Numbered from the stretch's first letter, positions 1 to 7,270 are shown. The stretch is DNA of 16,349 bases from Flammeovirgaceae bacterium (GCA_003229495.1 QIEB01000373.1:1-16349); one strand, 5' to 3'. Notes: generated by a model not told the origin, from the sequence alone. Numbers and translations: made by a program.

Positions 1-869
1 CTGGATTGACTTAATCGTTGGAAGTTGACAACCTCCTCCAACTTCTGTTCAAAGACAGAGGTGGTAGGCAGATTGAACAGCGTCACTAGCAGTGACGCGA
101 TTGCATAGAGGAGAATAAAGGTAAAAAGAGCCAGTACAGATACGTGATTGGTTAGATCGGAAATTAATAATTCATTACCCAGGTTGTTAAAAAGATAAGT
201 AAGAAAATATCCTAAATACAATATGATCAACAATATCAACAGGATGCTTTTCCACTTTTGCTTAAAATTCAAAAATGCCACCCATTTGAGATTAGGGGTA
301 ACTACCAGACCCAGGATCACCAGGAAGGCGAAAATTAATGAAAACGGAAGATCAAATCTTTCATGAGGAAAGAAGTAAAACAGAAGACTGCCCAGGAAAG
401 TATATTCGAATATCTGCCAGGTGTTTAGTAATGATTTTGTTTTTTGATATAGCACCAATTTTTTCCAAACTAAAAAGGTCGAAGTTATAAGAGCCAGCAT
501 TAGACCTATATTGATGTGATAGAGGAAACTAAGCAGCAGCCAATGTTCGGCCAACTTGGAACCTGAAAAAAAAGAAAGAAAAAACTGTAGAAAAACAGAA
601 ATGATAGTAGCTATCAAACCGGTAACGAACACACGCCAAAGTAGATCGACAAAGTTAAGGTTGTCAGTGTCGGATAACCGGCACTGGTAGTGGAAGTACA
701 ATGCGATGATATAGCCACTGAGAAACAGGGCAGAGAGGAATTTTGGAAGACCGGTATGTACGTTATTCTTAAGTTCGAAGTAAATTACCGGATCCACAAT
801 AGTCAACCCTAACCAGCATAAAATGGCGGCAAAGGCAGTAAATCTAATGATTCCGGTGCTGGTCAGCAT
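1..869 (-). CDS. Multi-TM membrane protein, N-terminal part; probable SpoIIE/PP2C-type phosphatase sensor
   Basis: The frame opens at an ATG (867-869), the first one after an in-frame TAA, and runs off the left edge; 289 codons are visible. I read about eight hydrophobic helices, roughly residues 7-30, 43-61, 76-101, 110-135, 152-167, 175-191, 207-228 and 243-266. After the last helix the chain becomes polar (FNLPTTSVFEQKLEEVVNF), as expected for a coiled linker into a cytoplasmic domain. From memory, this layout of a 7-8 TM block followed by an FEQK-type linker occurs in Bacteroidota membrane proteins ending in GAF and SpoIIE/PP2C phosphatase domains. The catalytic part lies outside the window, so the function is inference. 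It could equally be a membrane histidine kinase. That it is a real polytopic membrane protein is much surer than its function. Confidence 0.5.
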   Translation of the reverse strand, partial: MLTSTGIIRFTAFAAILCWLGLTIVDPVIYFELKNNVHTGLPKFLSALFLSGYIIALYFHYQCRLSDTDNLNFVDLLWRVFVTGLIATIISVFLQFFLSFFSGSKLAEHWLLLSFLYHINIGLMLALITSTFLVWKKLVLYQKTKSLLNTWQIFEYTFLGSLLFYFFPHERFDLPFSLIFAFLVILGLVVTPNLKWVAFLNFKQKWKSILLILLIILYLGYFLTYLFNNLGNELLISDLTNHVSVLALFTFILLYAIASLLVTLFNLPTTSVFEQKLEEVVNFQRLSQS

Positions 870-901
870 AACGCACAACTCTCGGTGTTAATTAGTGCCA
901 A

Positions 902-1003
902 GTCAAGGCTAAACCTACGGGTAATCCGGGGTAGATTTTGTGCCATCTCTGTGTTAAAAAATCGTTCCATAGCTATGGTTATGCAAAGATTTTTAGCCTT
1001 GAC
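902..1003. repeat. 12-nt inverted repeat, arms 78 nt apart
   Basis: GTCAAGGCTAAA (902-913) is the exact reverse complement of TTTAGCCTTGAC (992-1003). The enclosed 78 nt contain the palindrome CCATAGCTATGG. If transcription starts near 1064 on the minus strand, both arms lie in the leader of the membrane protein gene and could form one long stem topped by a smaller hairpin. A decayed mobile-element end is another possibility. Confidence 0.55.
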
Positions 1004-1069
1004 CTAACCCAAAATATACTACCGCCTTACCCGCCATTTAACCTTTGACTGGACACTAGTGCCAATCTA

Positions 1070-1100
1070 CAAAATAAATTGATATGAATTTCCAGACAAA
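1070..1100 (-). promoter_or_regulatory. Candidate Bacteroidota promoter for the leftmost gene
   Basis: On the minus strand TTTG (1097-1100) is followed after 19 nt by TTATTTTG (1070-1077). This is the Bacteroidota -33 element at normal spacing with a -7 element matching TAnnTTTG at all fixed positions but one. The start would fall near 1064, giving a leader of about 195 nt before the ATG at 869. Confidence 0.35.
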
Positions 1101-1104
1101 TGGG

Positions 1105-1118
1105 TAGAGCATGCTCTA
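1105..1118. promoter_or_regulatory. 14-nt perfect palindrome, possible operator
   Basis: TAGAGCATGCTCTA is a perfect palindrome just upstream of the candidate -33 element at 1097-1100, where an activator or repressor dimer could bind. It is also just downstream of guaB. No regulator can be assigned. Confidence 0.3.
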
Positions 1119-1145
1119 ATGACGGGCCATTTCGCAGCAGGATTT

Positions 1146-2601
1146 TTACCTGCTGTAATTCGGCGCTTCCCGGGTGATCTGAATATTGTGCGGGTGGCTT
1201 TCTTTGGCGCCGGCATTGGTAATTTTTACGAACTTGGCTTTATATAGTTTCTTGATGTCCGCTGCCCCACAATAACCCATTCCAGCACGCAGACCTCCTG
1301 CCATTTGGTAAAGTACTTCCGACACTTTTCCCTTGTAAGGGACTCTCCCTACAATTCTTATGGACATCATCCTCTGCATCCTGAAAATAACGGTCTTTGG
1401 AGCCGTCCTCCATAGCCTCAATCGACCCCATTCCACGATACGATTTGAATTTTCTTCCCTCGTATATAATTACTTCGCCCGGTGCTTCCTCGGTTCCTGC
1501 CAGCATCGAACCTATCATAACACTGCTGGCGCCGGCAGCAAGGGCTTTTACAGCGTCCCCGGAAAACCTGATTCCACCATCGGCAATGACAGGTACCTGG
1601 TAAGACTTAACTGCCTCACTGGCCTCAAATACCGCGGACAGTTGAGGAACGCCTACCCCAGCAATCACACGGGTGGTGCAGATGCTTCCAGGGCCAACGC
1701 CAACTTTAATGGCATCCGCTCCCGCATCTGCCAGTGCTTTTGCGGCTTCGCCGGTGGCTATATTACCCACTATTACATCTAAATCCGGGAACTCCTTTTT
1801 GGCGAATTTCAAAGCCTCAATTACTCCCTTTGAATGTCCGTGTGCGGTGTCAATAGCAATAATGTCTACTCCGGCATCAATCAGCAACTCCATTCGCTCC
1901 TGCAGGTCTTTGGTGACTCCTACTGCTGCCCCCACTCTCAGCCGTCCGTATTCATCTTTACAGGCAAATGGGCGGTCACTATTTTTTAGTATATCCTTAT
2001 AGGTAATGAGCCCACGAAGCTTTCCTTCACTATCTACAATGGGAAGTTTTTCGATCTTGTGCTCCATCAATATTTCCTCCGCCTCTTCCAGAGTGATACC
2101 CTCACTGGCGGTAATCAGTTGTTCGTGGGTCATTATGTCCACAACTGGAATGGAAAGGTCTTTTTGAAAACGCAGATCGCGGTTGGTTATAATGCCTGCC
2201 AACTTTCCAGAACTTTCCACTATAGGAATTCCTCCAATCTTGAACTCCCGCATGATCTGAGCGGCGTCTCCCAGGGTGGATTTTCCATTTAGTGTAATGG
2301 GATCCAGTATCATACCACTCTGGGACCGTTTTACTTTTCTAACTTGTTCAGTCTGAGCCTTTATGCTCATATTCTTGTGTATGATACCCAGCCCACCGTC
2401 CAGGGCCATTGAAATTGCCAGTTCGTATTCAGTAACAGTGTCCATGGCAGCGGATACAAAAGGAATATTCAGCAGTATATTTTTAGAAAGACGACTACCT
2501 ATGTTGGCATCTTTCGGTAAGACTTCAGAATAGCCGGGTATAAGCAAGACATCATCGTATGTTAGCGCTTCGAAAAGAAATTTGGAAGAGTTGAGGGGCA
2601 T
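1146..2601 (-). pseudogene. guaB: guaB, IMP dehydrogenase, frameshifted near the 3' end
   Basis: IMP dehydrogenase makes XMP from IMP with NAD+, the first committed step to GMP. The start at 2601 gives an intact front two-thirds: TIM-barrel start with YDDVLL, a CBS pair at about residues 95-205, the catalytic loop GPGSICTT with Cys308, DGGIR, and the Arg404-Tyr405 dyad in SKDRYFQ. After DAEDDV (residue 413; codon at 1363-1365) the frame goes wrong and would end at 1240 with an unrelated tail. The conserved C-terminus is present in another frame: IVGRVPYKG, GGLRAGMGYCGAADI, ESHPHNIQITREAPNYSR, stop at 1146. From memory, Bacteroidota homologues have about seven residues (KKLVPEG-like) between DDV and IVGRVPYKG; only 7 nt lie there, as if about 14 nt were lost. 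The break would remove the distal flap and the ESHPH segment near the potassium site. It is either a true mutation or a sequence/assembly error. Identity is certain; pseudogene status is not. Confidence 0.85.
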
Positions 2602-2631
2602 GGCAAATAATTTTATTTGGTATTATTTGCC
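2602..2631. promoter_or_regulatory. Inverted repeat abutting the guaB start codon
   Basis: GGCAAATAAT (2602-2611) and ATTATTTGCC (2622-2631) are perfect 10-bp arms around a 10-nt loop. The inner arm ends one base before the guaB start codon, whose A is 2601. In guaB mRNA this hairpin would cover the ribosome-loading site; as DNA it could be an operator. It lies in the 107-nt gap between divergent guaB and pnuC. I see no purine-riboswitch core. Confidence 0.5.
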
Positions 2632-2708
2632 GGATAAAGCTACACAGATTGATGCACTAAAAAAAGAAAGTGAAAATATTTTGCAGGTAGTCCTCTGGTA
2701 GCGTTTCA

Positions 2709-3359
2709 ATGGCGGAAGACCTATCTTTGGCCCTTATGGATGTATGGGATCTCCTGCATGAAGCAGTCAGCTATGCTTCTGGCATAAAAGTAATGGAATT
2801 TGCCGGTTTGGTCTTCGGGCTATTGTGTGTTTGGTTGCTGATCAAACAGAATATCCTCACCTGGCCCACGGGCATTATCTACGTATTTATTTCATTGGTA
2901 ATCTTCATCAAAGCAAAGTTGTATGCAGACTTCATTCTCCATATTTTCTTTCTGGTGCTTAATGTATACGGGTGGTACTATTGGGTGACTGCTGCTAATC
3001 GATCGAAAGCTCAGGTACCGGTAACCCCAACCAAGGGCTTACAAATGGCCGGCCTGATAATTTTGTCCGCTGTTGGAGTGTATGTGTCCGGTAAACTGCT
3101 GGTAGAATTTACCGACGCTTCCTTGCCCTATTGGGATAGTACTACTTCGATCTTAAGTATCAGTGCCATGTGGTTGACCGCGAAAAAGAAGCTTGAAAAC
3201 TGGCTTATTTGGCTGGTTGTTGATGTGTTGGCTACTGGTATATACTATTATAAAGGCCTGTATTTTTATTCTATCCTATATTTAGTCTATACAGGTATGG
3301 CCGTTGCCGGTTACATTTCCTGGCGCCGGTCCATGAGTCATTCTACGTCAACGGCGTGA
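2709..3359 (+). CDS. pnuC: PnuC-family vitamin transporter (nicotinamide riboside or, by context, thiamine)
   Basis: This inner-membrane protein of 216 residues has about seven hydrophobic helices. Family hallmarks are NILTWPTGIIY (residues 48-58), KLYADFILH (70-78), VYGWYYW (86-92), LPYWDSTTSILS (139-150) and LENWLIW (162-168). PnuC proteins carry nicotinamide riboside by facilitated diffusion; substrate is trapped by phosphorylation inside the cell. Homologues called PnuT are predicted to carry thiamine, and their genes sit with TPP riboswitches and TonB receptors. Here the next gene is a NadR-like kinase (4-nt overlap) and the one after is a receptor under a TPP riboswitch, so thiamine is a serious alternative. 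No TPP aptamer precedes this gene. The start at 2709 is the first ATG; another at 2736 (Met10) is possible. The family is firm; the substrate is inferred. Confidence 0.9.
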   Translation: MAEDLSLALMDVWDLLHEAVSYASGIKVMEFAGLVFGLLCVWLLIKQNILTWPTGIIYVFISLVIFIKAKLYADFILHIFFLVLNVYGWYYWVTAANRSKAQVPVTPTKGLQMAGLIILSAVGVYVSGKLLVEFTDASLPYWDSTTSILSISAMWLTAKKKLENWLIWLVVDVLATGIYYYKGLYFYSILYLVYTGMAVAGYISWRRSMSHSTSTA

Positions 3360-3865
3360 AAAAGATAGTGATTATCGGCCCTGAATCTACCGGAAAAACC
3401 ACCATGGCCCAACAATTGGCGGCACACTTCCAGAGTCCAATGGTAGAGGAATACGCACGTGCGTATATTGACCATCTGGGCCGTCCATATAATCAGCAAG
3501 ACCTGCTGGAAATCGCCCGTGGTCAACTAAAAAATGAAGATTTCTTCAGGAATTCCACAGCACCCTGGCTTTTCTGTGACACAGATCTTCGGGTCATAAA
3601 AATTTGGAGTAACTATAAATTCAGTACTGTTCACCCCTGGATCCTGGAACAGATAAAAATCCGTACATATAAAGCTTATCTGCTCATGAACATTGATTTG
3701 CCCTGGGAACCGGATTCCCAGCGCGAACACCCAAAGGACCGCCAGGAAATTTATGACCTGTACCAGGCAGAATTAAAGTCAGTGGGAATACCCTTTGCCA
3801 TCATATCAGGGGTAAAAATAGAAAGATCGAAAAACGCCATAGATTTTATCGAACGCTTGGCCTAA
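3356..3865 (+). CDS. NadR-like ATP-binding kinase (ribosylnicotinamide or thiamine kinase-like)
   Basis: This soluble protein of 169 residues has a Walker A loop GPESTGKTT (residues 8-16), then EEYARAY and a LGRPYNQQDLLEIARGQ segment. FCDTDLRVIKIW looks like the Walker B region and NIDLPWEPDSQREHP like the lid and substrate part. These match the kinase domain of NadR, which phosphorylates nicotinamide riboside to NMN; the adenylyltransferase domain of full NadR is absent. The start codon is GTG at 3356, overlapping the pnuC stop as GTGA, so the two are translationally coupled. A transporter-kinase pair fits import followed by metabolic trapping. Given the TPP riboswitch downstream, the substrate may be thiamine, which is inference. 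A promoter-like sequence for the receptor RNA overlaps the last codons. Confidence 0.85.
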   Translation: MKKIVIIGPESTGKTTMAQQLAAHFQSPMVEEYARAYIDHLGRPYNQQDLLEIARGQLKNEDFFRNSTAPWLFCDTDLRVIKIWSNYKFSTVHPWILEQIKIRTYKAYLLMNIDLPWEPDSQREHPKDRQEIYDLYQAELKSVGIPFAIISGVKIERSKNAIDFIERLA

Positions 3866-3887
3866 TACCCAATAACCATTACCTTTG
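3857..3887 (+). promoter_or_regulatory. Candidate Bacteroidota promoter before the TPP riboswitch
   Basis: TTG (3857-3859) is followed after 20 nt by TACCTTTG (3880-3887), an exact TAnnTTTG -7 element. Transcription would begin near 3892-3894. This leaves no room for the 5' strand of riboswitch helix P1 if that strand lies at 3882-3889, so either the promoter or the assumed P1 is wrong. The riboswitch may instead be on read-through RNA from pnuC. Confidence 0.35.
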
Positions 3888-3983
3888 TCATAGAGGGGTG
3901 CCTAAAATCAGGCTGAGAATATACCCAGTTATGCCTATGGCGTGATACACCTGATCCGGATAATGCCGGCGTAGAGAAACGGG
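3882..3983 (+). promoter_or_regulatory. TPP riboswitch (THI element)
   Basis: The conserved thi-box order is plain: GGGGTGCC (3895-3902), GGCTGAGA (3911-3918), ACCC (3922-3925, inside ATACCC), ACCTGATC (3949-3956), GGATAATGCC (3958-3967) and GCGTAG (3969-3974). GCC/GGC at 3900-3902/3911-3913 can close the inner stem before CTGAGA. Helix P1 is weak: the best pairing I find is TTTGTC (3884-3889) with GAGAAA (3974-3979), with one G-G mismatch. It senses thiamine pyrophosphate and should lower expression of the outer-membrane receptor when TPP is plentiful. An intrinsic terminator follows at 3995-4025. Confidence 0.93.
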
Positions 3984-3994
3984 AAACACTAATG

Positions 3995-4025
3995 CAGAAA
4001 CCACCTCTAGTTTCTGTTTTGTTTC
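3995..4025 (+). terminator. Intrinsic terminator, TPP riboswitch expression platform
   Basis: CAGAAAC (3995-4001) pairs with GTTTCTG (4010-4016) around an 8-nt loop, followed by TTTTGTTT. A second AGAAAC (3975-3980), in the 3' strand of aptamer helix P1, could pair with the same GTTTCT as an antiterminator. TPP binding would hold P1, free the terminator and stop transcription before the receptor start at 4043. Confidence 0.7.
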
Positions 4026-4042
4026 AAAAAAATGAAAAAAAC

Positions 4043-6361
4043 ATGAGATTAAATGCTGCTATGGCCGGGTTGGTCATGGTGATTTCGCTGGATGGCTGGG
4101 CGCAAACTACCATTCGTGGAGAGATTAGGGACAATGAAACTCAAAAACCGCTTCCCGGCGCCCATGTAGGGGTGAGTAGCACCAACCAGAGGACCGTAAC
4201 TAATGATCAGGGAGCATTCTCTTTGGAGGTAAAGAATGAGGACAATATAACCTTAGAAATTTCCTTTGTAGGTTATGAAACCCAGGTAATGAAATTAAGC
4301 CTTCCTGGAAATGGACCCCTGCAGGTGGGACTGGTCCCTCGGGTAGTATTGGAGGAAGTAGTAGTCAAGGCGGTCAGGGCCAGTGAGCGCAATCCCATTA
4401 CCCAATCAACTATAGATCGAAAGCACATGATAAAGGAGTATTGGGGTCAGGATGCAGTTTTGAACCTGGAGCGGATCGTGCCCTCTATCCTGGCGCACTC
4501 TGAAGCCGGGTCAAATTTTGCAAACTACTCGCTGATGCGTTTGAGGGGAATTGATCAGACCCGGATCAATATTACACTTAACGGGGTGCCTCTAAATGAC
4601 ATGGTAGATCAGGGGGTTTTCTTTTCGAATTTTCCTGATTTTACTAACAACATTGAGTCGGTGCAGGTCCAACGAGGGGTAGGGTCCAGCACCAATGGTA
4701 CCGCCTCTTACGCAGGGTCCATCAACTATGAATCAACCAGATTGAATAGACCGGAGCCCAGTGGTAGTTTTCAGCTTACCGGAGGGTCATTCGGATCATT
4801 TCGTGCCAGCGCCGCTATTTCCAGCGGGCTAATCCAAGATAAATTTGCCTTCAGTGCGCGTTACACCAAGTCTTATTCTGATGGGTATAAATTCCATTCA
4901 GGCAGCAATGGGCAGTCGCTTTTCTTTTCTGCGGGGTATTTTGGCAAGAAAGACCTGTTAAAGATTAACCTGCTTAAAGGACAAAATCGTAACCAGTTGG
5001 CATACCTTCCCATTTTTATCGATGACATTCTGGATGAACCGAGAACCAATTATTTGGATCCGGGAGATGAGGACGATTTTGCACAAAATGTGGTCCAGCT
5101 ACAACATACCCACTGGTTCAAATCACAATGGAGTATTACCTCCTCATTATACTACGGCAGCGCCGGAGGGGATTTTCCGTTTGGGTTCGATGATGGAAGT
5201 GGCAACATTGTCCAGCTCAATTTTCCACTCTATAATGATCATTACGGATTGATGACCTCTGTGAGCGGAGAAACCGCTTCAGGCTGGCAGTTGGATGCAG
5301 GATTGCACGGATATATTTTCAAACGCAAGAATGAAGAAGGGTTCCTGCCGGACAAGAACAATCCCTATTACAGTGATCGCACCAACAAAAATGAAGTGAG
5401 TATTTTTGGTAAGGCCAGCAAGAGTTGGGGACCCTGGAGTGTTTACGGGGACCTTCAGGTGCGAATGGTTGCCCTTGAGTTTGAGCCGGATCTGGCATAT
5501 TTGGAGGGTCAGGGCGTACCTGCCGATGAACTAGTGGTCCCGAACCGTAACTGGACTTTTTTAAATCCCAAAATGGGCTTGCGTTATCAGGCAGGCGCCG
5601 CCACAAGTTTCTTTTTGTCATTGGGGTACAGTGGACGAGAACCCACCAGAGCAGACATTCTGGGTTCCACAGTGATCAGTGCTTTCAACCTCGATGTGGT
5701 ACTGGACGTTGATGCTGTGAAAGCAGAGTATGTGACAGACCTGGAATTGGGAGTCGATCTTGTCATTGGCAAATTCCAGGCACTTGCAAACTTATTCTAC
5801 ATGGATTTCAAAGATGAGATCGCACCAACCGGTGAGTTTATCACCGAAGGATTCGTGCAATTGAGGCAGAATATCCCCGATAGCTACCGAACGGGTGTGG
5901 AAATGGATTGGAGTTGGACACCAGTAAATAAACTGAAGTTTCAGGGGCAAACTACTTATATGAAGAGTAAAGTAAAGACATTTGCTCCAGGTGGTTCTTC
6001 CGAGATATTTGAAGATGTTGAGCACATATTAACTCCCGAGTGGCTTATTAATCTACGCGGGGACTATCAGCTGGGCAAATACCTGACTTTAGGGCTGTCA
6101 GGCCGCTACGTGAGTGATTCATTCCTGGAACTGACCAACCAGAGAAACCTGATGATGCCGGACTTCTTTGTGGCCAATGCTCATGTTGCGGTGAATTGGA
6201 AATCATATCAATTGGACCTGAGGCTCAATAACTTGTTTGATGAACTGTATTTTACCAATGGGGCTCCGGTCGATGTGGACTTTGATGGACTGATCGATGG
6301 ACCTGGTTACCTGGTACAGGCACCAAGACACTTTTTTGCCACCTTAAGGCTCAATTTCTAG
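4043..6361 (+). CDS. TonB-dependent outer-membrane receptor, probable thiamine transporter
   Basis: The protein of 772 residues begins with a short signal peptide (MRLNAAMAGLVMVISLDGWAQ). Next come a CarboxypepD_reg-like domain (TIRGEIRD to LEISFVGYETQ), a plug domain (LNLERIVPSILAHSE, MRLRGIDQTRINITLNGVPL, VQVQRGVGSSTNG) and a long 22-strand-type barrel ending in aromatic Phe (FATLRLNF), the usual assembly signal. Such receptors use TonB-transmitted energy to import scarce nutrients; the TPP riboswitch upstream makes thiamine or a derivative the likely ligand. An upstream in-frame ATG at 3992 gives 17 extra residues, but it lies against the riboswitch terminator stem and would spoil the signal peptide, so I chose 4043. 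The stop codon shares a CTAG with the convergent prmC stop. Confidence 0.93.
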   Translation: MRLNAAMAGLVMVISLDGWAQTTIRGEIRDNETQKPLPGAHVGVSSTNQRTVTNDQGAFSLEVKNEDNITLEISFVGYETQVMKLSLPGNGPLQVGLVPRVVLEEVVVKAVRASERNPITQSTIDRKHMIKEYWGQDAVLNLERIVPSILAHSEAGSNFANYSLMRLRGIDQTRINITLNGVPLNDMVDQGVFFSNFPDFTNNIESVQVQRGVGSSTNGTASYAGSINYESTRLNRPEPSGSFQLTGGSFGSFRASAAISSGLIQDKFAFSARYTKSYSDGYKFHSGSNGQSLFFSAGYFGKKDLLKINLLKGQNRNQLAYLPIFIDDILDEPRTNYLDPGDEDDFAQNVVQLQHTHWFKSQWSITSSLYYGSAGGDFPFGFDDGSGNIVQLNFPLYNDHYGLMTSVSGETASGWQLDAGLHGYIFKRKNEEGFLPDKNNPYYSDRTNKNEVSIFGKASKSWGPWSVYGDLQVRMVALEFEPDLAYLEGQGVPADELVVPNRNWTFLNPKMGLRYQAGAATSFFLSLGYSGREPTRADILGSTVISAFNLDVVLDVDAVKAEYVTDLELGVDLVIGKFQALANLFYMDFKDEIAPTGEFITEGFVQLRQNIPDSYRTGVEMDWSWTPVNKLKFQGQTTYMKSKVKTFAPGGSSEIFEDVEHILTPEWLINLRGDYQLGKYLTLGLSGRYVSDSFLELTNQRNLMMPDFFVANAHVAVNWKSYQLDLRLNNLFDELYFTNGAPVDVDFDGLIDGPGYLVQAPRHFFATLRLNF

Positions 6362-7218
6362 TCACTTGATTTTAGGACGGCTTTGACCATACGGTCTTTC
6401 CCCTGAAGGTCTTTTTTTATTAATACCTGAGACCATTGAGGCCCCTGGAACAGAGACATCACTGCCGGGCCGGAAAGATGGAAAATTTCCAGGAACACCT
6501 GTCCGCCCGGCGCCAGATATTCAGCAGCCAGGTTTGCTATCCTCTGGTAAAAGATCAGTGGATTTTGCTCCGATACGAACAGGGCCTGTGGCGGCTCGAA
6601 ATCTATCACCCTGGTGTCCATGGATGCTTTACTGGGTTCAGGAACATATGGTGGATTGCTCACGATAATGTCGAGACTGCTGATATTTAGCTGGGTGGTG
6701 AGCATATCGGCCTGGATAAATTCAATTTCTGCACCCAATGAAGCGGCATTTTCCCGGGCCAGCGCCAGCGCATCGGTATCGACGTCTACGGCAAAGACTT
6801 TACAACCGGCCTCCAGGGCCAGGGTTATGCCAATGCAACCCGTCCCGGTACCAATATCAAGAATTCTACTATTATGGGAAACCCCAAGAGTGAGCATATA
6901 GTGGACCAGTTCTTCAGTTTCTGGTCTGGGAATTAACGCCCTGGCATCTGTTTGAAACTGGTGTCCGTAAAATTCAGTATAGCCGAGGACATATTGAATA
7001 GGTTCATGCTTTAACAACCGGTTAAAAATTTTGTTTATAGTTAGTTCTTGCTCCGTTGAGATATTTATTTCTTTATGTAAAAGCTGTGAGGTCCCGGGAA
7101 TACCAAAAAGATGCTCAATCACTATGGAGGCGATTTTGCCGGCCTCCCTGGGCTCATATATTGAACCAAGATTGCTTGAAAATTTTTTACGTAAAATATT
7201 GGTGGTAGTAACCCGCAT
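6358..7218 (-). CDS. prmC: Release factor glutamine methyltransferase PrmC (HemK)
   Basis: PrmC methylates the glutamine of the GGQ motif in release factors RF1 and RF2, using S-adenosylmethionine, and so keeps translation termination efficient. The 286 residues are normal for the family. An N-terminal helical domain ends in EPIQYVLGYTEFYG and LIPRPETEELV (residues 96-105). The Rossmann fold shows DIGTGTGCIG (121-130), an acidic ribose-binding segment (AVDVDTDA, 143-150) and the signature NPPYVP (188-193). It stands alone on the minus strand, divergent from ribD with a 103-nt gap, and meets the receptor gene end to end with a 4-nt overlap of stop codons. Nothing appears missing. Confidence 0.95.
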   Translation of the reverse strand: MRVTTTNILRKKFSSNLGSIYEPREAGKIASIVIEHLFGIPGTSQLLHKEINISTEQELTINKIFNRLLKHEPIQYVLGYTEFYGHQFQTDARALIPRPETEELVHYMLTLGVSHNSRILDIGTGTGCIGITLALEAGCKVFAVDVDTDALALARENAASLGAEIEFIQADMLTTQLNISSLDIIVSNPPYVPEPSKASMDTRVIDFEPPQALFVSEQNPLIFYQRIANLAAEYLAPGGQVFLEIFHLSGPAVMSLFQGPQWSQVLIKKDLQGKDRMVKAVLKSSD

Positions 7219-7232
7219 GCTGTTTAATCTAT

Positions 7233-7270
7233 GATCTCAAATCTCAGATCTCAGAATCTCAGATCTCAGA
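7233..7270. repeat. Short tandem repeat (ATCTCAG-type, about five copies)
   Basis: The gap between divergent prmC and ribD contains ATCTCAA, ATCTCAG, ATCTCAGA, ATCTCAG, ATCTCAGA in a row, a 7-8 nt unit repeated about five times. Slippage could alter the copy number and the promoter spacing of either gene. It lies 14 nt before the prmC start and 51 nt before the ribD start. Confidence 0.6.

Larger units (their letters stand above)
870..1145. other. Hairpin-rich intergenic region between guaB and the membrane protein gene
   Basis: This 276-nt stretch has no convincing gene. It holds a 12-nt inverted repeat, the palindrome CCATAGCTATGG (967-978), CACTAGTG (1054-1061), a 14-nt palindrome (1105-1118), and a repeated AGTGCCAA (893-900 and 1058-1065). 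A hairpin CAGCAGG/CCTGCTG (1135-1155) straddles the guaB stop codon but has no U-run on the guaB strand, so I do not call it a terminator. The region probably carries the promoter and a structured leader for the gene to its left. Confidence 0.5.

Noticed and set aside
1135..1155. Hairpin as guaB terminator
   Set aside because: It straddles the stop codon and has no U-tract on the guaB strand.
1360..1782. Open frame of 140 codons on the plus strand
   Set aside because: It is antisense to guaB, has no family resemblance and biased composition; guaB in minus frame is clearly coding.
2634..2683. Promoter for pnuC
   Set aside because: TATTTTG at 2677 lacks the TAnnTTTG pattern and the nearest TTG is 25 nt away, beyond normal spacing.
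3992..4042. Longer start for the TonB-dependent receptor
   Set aside because: The ATG abuts the riboswitch terminator stem, which fills the next codons, and the extra 17 residues disrupt the signal peptide; 4043 fits better.
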